DNA of 64,000 nucleotides from Malus domestica (taxonomy: Eukaryota; Streptophyta; Magnoliopsida; Rosales; Rosaceae): assembly GCF_042453785.1 (NCBI RefSeq), contig NC_091673.1:14789501-14853500 (forward strand). Reading direction: 5' to 3'. Below the pieces are notes generated by a model. It made no database searches and was not told where the DNA came from. It saw only the letters and a list, made by a program, of their open reading frames with translations. How positions within the stretch are numbered: position 1 is the first letter of the stretch; the number at the start of each line of letters is the position of its first letter. Of the stretch, positions 60,173 to 64,000 are shown piece after piece. Both the position numbers and the translations under genes were made by a program.

Positions 60173-60435
60173 ACTATCAGCCCATGCAATCAAGGTCATA
60201 GAATGAGCATAGCTCCACACCGTCAGATGGACAAGTGAAGATATTATTATGCTTTTTTATCATAATAATTATCTTTTAATATGATTTATCTTCACATTTT
60301 CTTCATACGGGATAAATGGGATTCAAGTTATCTCCAATGGGAAGCAATAACAACAAAGTTCAAATTAACTGGGTTTGTTGGCAGTGGGCATGTAGATTGA
60401 AACAACTTGGAGTAGAAGAGGAGCACGTGGGATTT
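60173..60435. other. Short spacer, nothing recognised
   Basis: AT-rich sequence between the synthetase fragment and a MITE. Confidence 0.4.
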
Positions 60436-60611
60436 GGAAAGGGATCATCTCCGGATCCATCAATCAGGGCCCTTGAAATTTGATCCAACGACTAAAGTTA
60501 TTATAATTTTTAAAGAGGGCCTTTGTTTTTAGCCGTTGGATCAAATTTCAAGGGTCCGAATTGGTGGATTTGGTGAATTTGGTGGAAGGGATCCGAAGAG
60601 GATCCCTTTCG
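60436..60611. mobile_element. Inverted-repeat MITE, 9-10-bp duplication
   Basis: A 176-bp palindromic element (outer bases GGAAAGGGATC and inverse CGAAAGGGATC; inner arms share GGATCC, GGGCCCTTGAAATTTGATCC-like sequence). It is flanked by the direct repeat GTGGGATTTG at 60,427-60,436 and 60,612-60,621. Confidence 0.82.
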
Positions 60612-60735
60612 GTGGGATTTGATGATTACTTGAAGGAAAATAATGGTCTTGGTTAATGATGAGATAAGAAACCTAGGTATGCTAGGCATTTTTGCATGGT
60701 GATGGATGTTGTCAGATGGGTTTGAAGTGACAAGA

Positions 60736-60957
60736 GAATGAAGATCTTCTCCGGATTCTCTTTGTGAGAATTTAGGAAATCCTCCAATCACATCCGTTCA
60801 TCGTACATCGTGTATTAGTTTTCGTCAGGTAGTGTTTATATTTAATTTTAAATAAAAAAATTTACAATAATTTTTTACCACACGATATACGATAAACATA
60901 TATGATTAGAAAATTCTCGAAATCCTCACAAAGAGGATCGGAAGAGGATCCTCATTC
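60736..60957. mobile_element. Inverted-repeat MITE related to the previous one
   Basis: A 222-bp element with arms GAATGAAGATCTTCTCCGG and, inverted, GAATGAGGATCCTCTTCCG. Both arms continue CTCTTTGTGAG and later ATCGTA.ATCGTGT. Flanks GTGACAAGA and GTGATAAGA are a 9-bp duplication with one change. Confidence 0.8.
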
Positions 60958-61294
60958 GTGATAAGAATTGATGATGGGGTCACAATGCATGCCGTGTGAA
61001 AGGATATTTGAGATTTCAAAGTCCTCTTGTAAAAGTCTATGGGCATAAGGAGACTAGGGAGGCTTTTGCCAAAATATGTCAAAAGATAATATCAGTTATT
61101 TTTATTTTTATTTTTGGAGTATATTCGGAAAATGTCTCTATTGGATTGGCGATCAAGGAGACTCGGCTGTAAATACAAAGCTGCAAACAATGTGAAAAGC
61201 TCTTCAAATCAACACACAAAACTGTCATGTGTAAACTCTCGCTCTATGCAAAACCTTTTAAACATCTTGAGATTTTTTTTTTCTTTTTTTTTTC

Positions 61295-61640
61295 CGCCAA
61301 TGACACACCCCGATCCCGATAAAGGACATTGGGATGGCCGTGTGATGGCCGACACCCGAGGGTGACGCAAGCCATTTAATGAATGCATATGCTGAGAACA
61401 TGTAAACCATGCATATAAATTTCGTTCGAACTACATAAAATAATATACTAATATTCAACTGACAACAATGGTAAACATAGTGATAGTACATGACATGTTC
61501 AGAGTATACATCTAATTCAGAATACAACGGAAGGTGCTATTACAATGATGTCAAAGCAGAGATGAAGGCACGATATCACTGGTAAGGGAATGCCTCGTAG
61601 CTCGGATAGTAAGCCTCGTTCCTATGTCCTGAGGGGGCGC
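61295..61640. mobile_element. Ty3/gypsy-like LTR fragment
   Basis: The sequence ACACACCCCGATCCCGATAA ... GATGGCCGACACCCGAGGG ... GCAAGCCATTT resembles LTR or subterminal sequence frequently seen in plant Ty3/gypsy elements. No coding sequence and no boundaries are visible, so this is a tentative call. Confidence 0.4.
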
Positions 61641-61753
61641 ACAATAAACATGAGTGGACCAAGTTGATATATATATAAAATACTGAAATAGTTATCAACA
61701 TACTAACCCCCAAAGTTTTATGGAAACTCAATAGCATAATAAGTAATAGGTTT

Positions 61754-62131
61754 TGTTTATACCATACTTAGGGCCTTCGTATTTATACCTCGTACAAATA
61801 CTCGGGGGACTCAAATGTAATTATGTAATAAAAGAAGGGGCAAATATGTAAAAAAAGAAGGAGCCCTTATTCTATAAAAGGGCATCCTCACCCTCACAAA
61901 CCCTAAGCCTCAAAGGCCTCACATCCCCTCTCATATTCAGAGAAGCTCATCCTCACATAAGGAAGCTCTCTCTCTCTCTCCCTCTTCAACATCTCAGAGA
62001 AATCCAATATCAGTGTGGACGTAGCCCAAACCTTGGGGTGAACCACGATACATCTTGTGTTATTTACTTTCTTGCAGATTCACGGTCGGACTTACGTTGT
62101 TCCAAGACCACTCCGGTTTTGTGCATCAACA
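61754..62131 (+). mobile_element. Ty3/gypsy-type 5' LTR
   Basis: The segment begins TGTTTATACC and ends GCATCAACA. It includes a TATA box (TTCTATAAAAGGGC, about 61,874), a CT microsatellite (61,968-61,982), and the GTGGACGTAGCC...GGTGAACCACG block shared with element D near 12,610. It is followed two bases later by a PBS-like sequence. No 3' LTR occurs in the window. The left boundary is approximate. Confidence 0.6.
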
Positions 62132-62133
62132 TT

Positions 62134-62150
62134 TGGCGCCGTCTGTGGGA
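62134..62150 (+). promoter_or_regulatory. Primer-binding site of the gypsy-type LTR
   Basis: TGGCGCCGTCTGTGGGA, the form found downstream of many plant gypsy-type LTRs; TGG complements the tRNA CCA end. Confidence 0.65.
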
Positions 62151-62283
62151 ATCGACACGAAAAGCTATGTCGGTTCTCTTTCATTTTTTTCACCTCCACC
62201 GTGAATCTGCAGAAACCCAAGAACCAACAACCCAACACCCACACTCAGAGACACACCCATTCAATCTACGGAGAGAGAGAAAG

Positions 62284-62790
62284 ATGGCCAGTTCAAGCTT
62301 GTATATTCAAATCTGTGAATTTACCTTGTTTACAAGCCTTCTGGATATCACAACCCAAGCTAGCCATGGCTAATGCGGCCTTCCAAATAAGGATACACAT
62401 GTAGTACCCCATTTCGTATTTGGGGATTCCATATTTGATGCTGGAAACAACAACTACTTCAGCACTGTTTTTCAGGGAAACTACTGGCCATATGGTGAAA
62501 TCTACAAAAAGGGTCATCCTACCGGAGCTAGTGCTTTGATTGAAACTCGCCAAGGCTTGGGGAGAGATCTTCATTGTCAACTATCATATTTCAAGAACGT
62601 TGGGAAGTCGTTGAGGCAGAAACTAGGGGATGAAGAAGCCAAATCTCTACTGTCTCGAGCTGTCTACTTGTCCAACATCAGAAGCAATGATTACCTTTTC
62701 CCATTCAATACAGATTCCAGCATGCTGAGATCCTCATCCCGTGAGGAATTTGTTGGCCTGATGATCGGCAACATAACTGCAGTTATTAAA
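62284..62790 (+). pseudogene. GDSL esterase/lipase gene fragment (GLIP-like)
   Basis: Starts with a signal-peptide-like ATG frame (MASSSLYIQICEFTLFTSLL). After a frameshift it carries block I with the catalytic Ser (VFGDSIFDAGNNNYF), WPYGEIYKKGHPTG, then joins directly to ALIETRQGLGRDLHCQLSYF, KSLRQKLGDEEAKSLLSRAV, SNDYLFPF and FVGLMIGNITAVIK. The segment normally between PTGR and GAGALVET (SDGR.IPDF and about 60 residues) is missing. The piece stops at AAAGTATGC, which looks like the donor of the next intron, so genomic DNA rather than processed mRNA may be the source. The C-terminal DxxH part is absent. Confidence 0.82.
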
Positions 62791-62809
62791 GTATGCATCA
62801 CTGTGCTAT

Positions 62810-63440
62810 GTAGGAGAGCTCCGAACCGACGCATCGGCGCTGGCGACATCAGCACCGTCTACCTCTGCACACTCTCGCTCTTTCTTCCTCTGCTTCATCT
62901 TCTTCATCTCGCGCCAAAGAAAAAACCCAGCACAACACAATGATGACAGCCTCGTCAACGTCGCTAATTCAGCGCGTTTGCGCCGTTCCTCTCGCACGCA
63001 CTGCCTGCACTCCCGCTATGGCAGCGGCGAGCATGAACTTGTCCACCACCGCCCCCAAAAGCACCGACCCCCAAGTCCTCATCGGCTTGTTTGAACCGGA
63101 GCTCCAACAGCTAGCTATCGACTTCAGTCAGTAAGGTTACAGAGGGAAGCAGCTCCATCATCTTATTTACAAAAGAAAGATTAAAGATATTCAGGATTTC
63201 AATCAAGTGCCTCTGGCATTCAGAAATGAGCTTGAGGAAGTTGGATGGATTATTGGTAGGTCACCTATTTACCAAAGTGTCACTGTTGCTGATGGTATCG
63301 TCAAGGTATTGATAAAGTTGGAGGATAACAGATTGATTGAAACTGTTGGCATACCAGTTAAAGATGAGAAAGGTGTGATGCGCCTTACAGCGTGTATCTC
63401 ATCACAGGTGGGATGCCCTCTTCGTTGCTCCTTTTTGACA
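62810..63440 (+). pseudogene. RlmN-type radical SAM methyltransferase gene fragment
   Basis: A leader-like CT-rich segment is followed by ATG at 62,940 and a frame with a transit-peptide-like start. Then come LIGLFEPELQQLAIDFSQ, a TAA at 63,132, [56 protein letters not shown] and [15 protein letters not shown]. Relatives are 23S rRNA/tRNA adenine-C2 methyltransferases. The radical SAM motif CX3CX2C is cut after the second Cys: the next residues (LTVGIHQ) are foreign. One stop codon apart, the frame is continuous and shows no introns. Confidence 0.82.
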
Positions 63441-63505
63441 GTTGGAATACACCAGCTTGTGTTCAAACAGCATAAAAAGAAAAAAGATGAGGCATATATA
63501 CCAAA

Positions 63506-63595
63506 GTTGCTTATGTCGGTGCAGATCTTGTCGACAAGGTTGAAAGAAATATTCCCGAGGATGACCCAAGAAACCCAACTATGATAGCTGATAAT
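63506..63595 (+). pseudogene. Vacuolar-type H+-pyrophosphatase exon fragment
   Basis: Thirty codons read [20 protein letters not shown] followed by PTMIADN, matching the conserved membrane pyrophosphatase segment [20 protein letters not shown]. The match ends before the GDNVGD motif. The frame differs from that of the RlmN fragment, so no fusion of the two proteins keeps both readings. Confidence 0.8.
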
Positions 63596-63647
63596 TGCCT
63601 GCGCACTTCCTCAACCAATACGGAAGTGTTGTCTGCCATCTGCCAAA

Positions 63648-63722
63648 AGGGAAAAGAGAAAGCAAAAGCAGAAAGTAAAAGAGAAAGCAAAAGCAGAAAG
63701 CAAAAGAGAAAGCAAAAGCAAG
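63648..63722 (+). repeat. Purine-rich tandem repeat
   Basis: About three copies of a 24-bp unit AGAGAAAGCAAAAGCAGAAAG with small differences. Confidence 0.85.
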
Positions 63723-64000
63723 GAATAAACACCCCACCAGAATGATGTGATTTACTTTTCTTAGCAAATGTATGATGTGATTTATTTTTCTTATCTTTCA
63801 GAGACATTTGTATAAACCCCATCAGAGGGTAATTAGAAAAAAAACGGCAAAGCCCAAAATAAATGGGTTGGAATGTTGTGTGGAGGGCGAAGGCCCATAA
63901 GCCCAAAATAGCTTTAACCAGGCGATCAAAAGTACGCCCAGTACTCCAAAATTATTCAGCAACCCACTGCTATTACCACCAACCAGGTGATCAAAAGTAC
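63723..64000. other. Window end, no gene recognised
   Basis: AT-rich sequence ending with a direct repeat ACCAGG(C/T)GATCAAAAGTAC at 63,917-63,934 and 63,983-64,000. It may continue the retroelement that begins at 61,754. Confidence 0.4.

Noticed and set aside
61754..63595. Functional fusion gene driven by the LTR
   Set aside because: Frameshifts and stops occur between and inside the captured pieces, so no long joint frame exists.

Overview
This window is nuclear DNA of a dicot plant. Genes have many short exons with GT-AG introns, coding capacity is sparse, and relics of nearly every plant transposon class are present. The mix of LTR elements, the abundant low-complexity LTR-borne open frame near 9.2-9.8 kb and the gene set fit a Rosaceae genome (apple/pear group) best; that placement rests on memory of repeat families and is an inference.

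Layout. Bases 1-24,950 are mostly transposon-derived. Three Ty1/copia elements are nested: A (minus, 1-3900, cut by the window edge) sits in the RNase H region of C (plus, relic), and B (minus, 4141-8914, both LTRs, PBS, PPT and 5-bp target duplication visible) sits in the 3' LTR of C. Next come a long LTR-like repeat with tandem arrays and an antisense open frame (9018-12705), an RTE-type LINE tail (12706-13332), an L1-type LINE (13337-15385, minus) interrupted by a MITE, a FAR1/MULE transposase relic (15500-16770), a fold-back element (17877-18108) and two MULE-type MITEs with 9-bp duplications. The one host gene in this half is a seven-exon dienelactone hydrolase (20811-22816, minus).

Bases 25,253-57,320 form the gene-rich part: ribonucleotide reductase small subunit (25253-28869, plus); a decayed PIF/Harbinger transposon (30244 to about 33420); two complete tandem copies of the Mediator subunit MED33/REF4 family (36150-44489 and 45300-51738, both plus, 12 exons each with matching phases); an intronless mitochondrial-type PPR protein (51931-54021, minus); and a two-exon small membrane protein resembling At5g19025 (54637-57320, minus). 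Dienelactone hydrolase, RNR2 and MED33 are immediate neighbours in Arabidopsis (At3g23580-At3g23600, from memory), and the PPR and At5g19025-like genes are also neighbours there (At5g19020/19025), so two ancestral blocks appear joined here.

Bases 57,321-64,000 hold no intact gene. They hold a cysteinyl-tRNA synthetase fragment, two more MULE-type MITEs and a Ty3/gypsy-type 5' LTR with its primer-binding site. Directly behind that PBS lie joined pieces of a GDSL lipase, an RlmN-type radical SAM methyltransferase and a vacuolar-type H+-pyrophosphatase. This gene-fragment patchwork, the triplicated splice donor in the first MED33 gene, and the non-TG/CA termini of copia element B are the most unusual features.

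Functionally, RNR2 supplies dNTPs, MED33 connects to phenylpropanoid and transcriptional control, and the PPR protein is predicted to act in organelle RNA editing. I see no sign that these genes act in one pathway; their proximity looks like inherited synteny.
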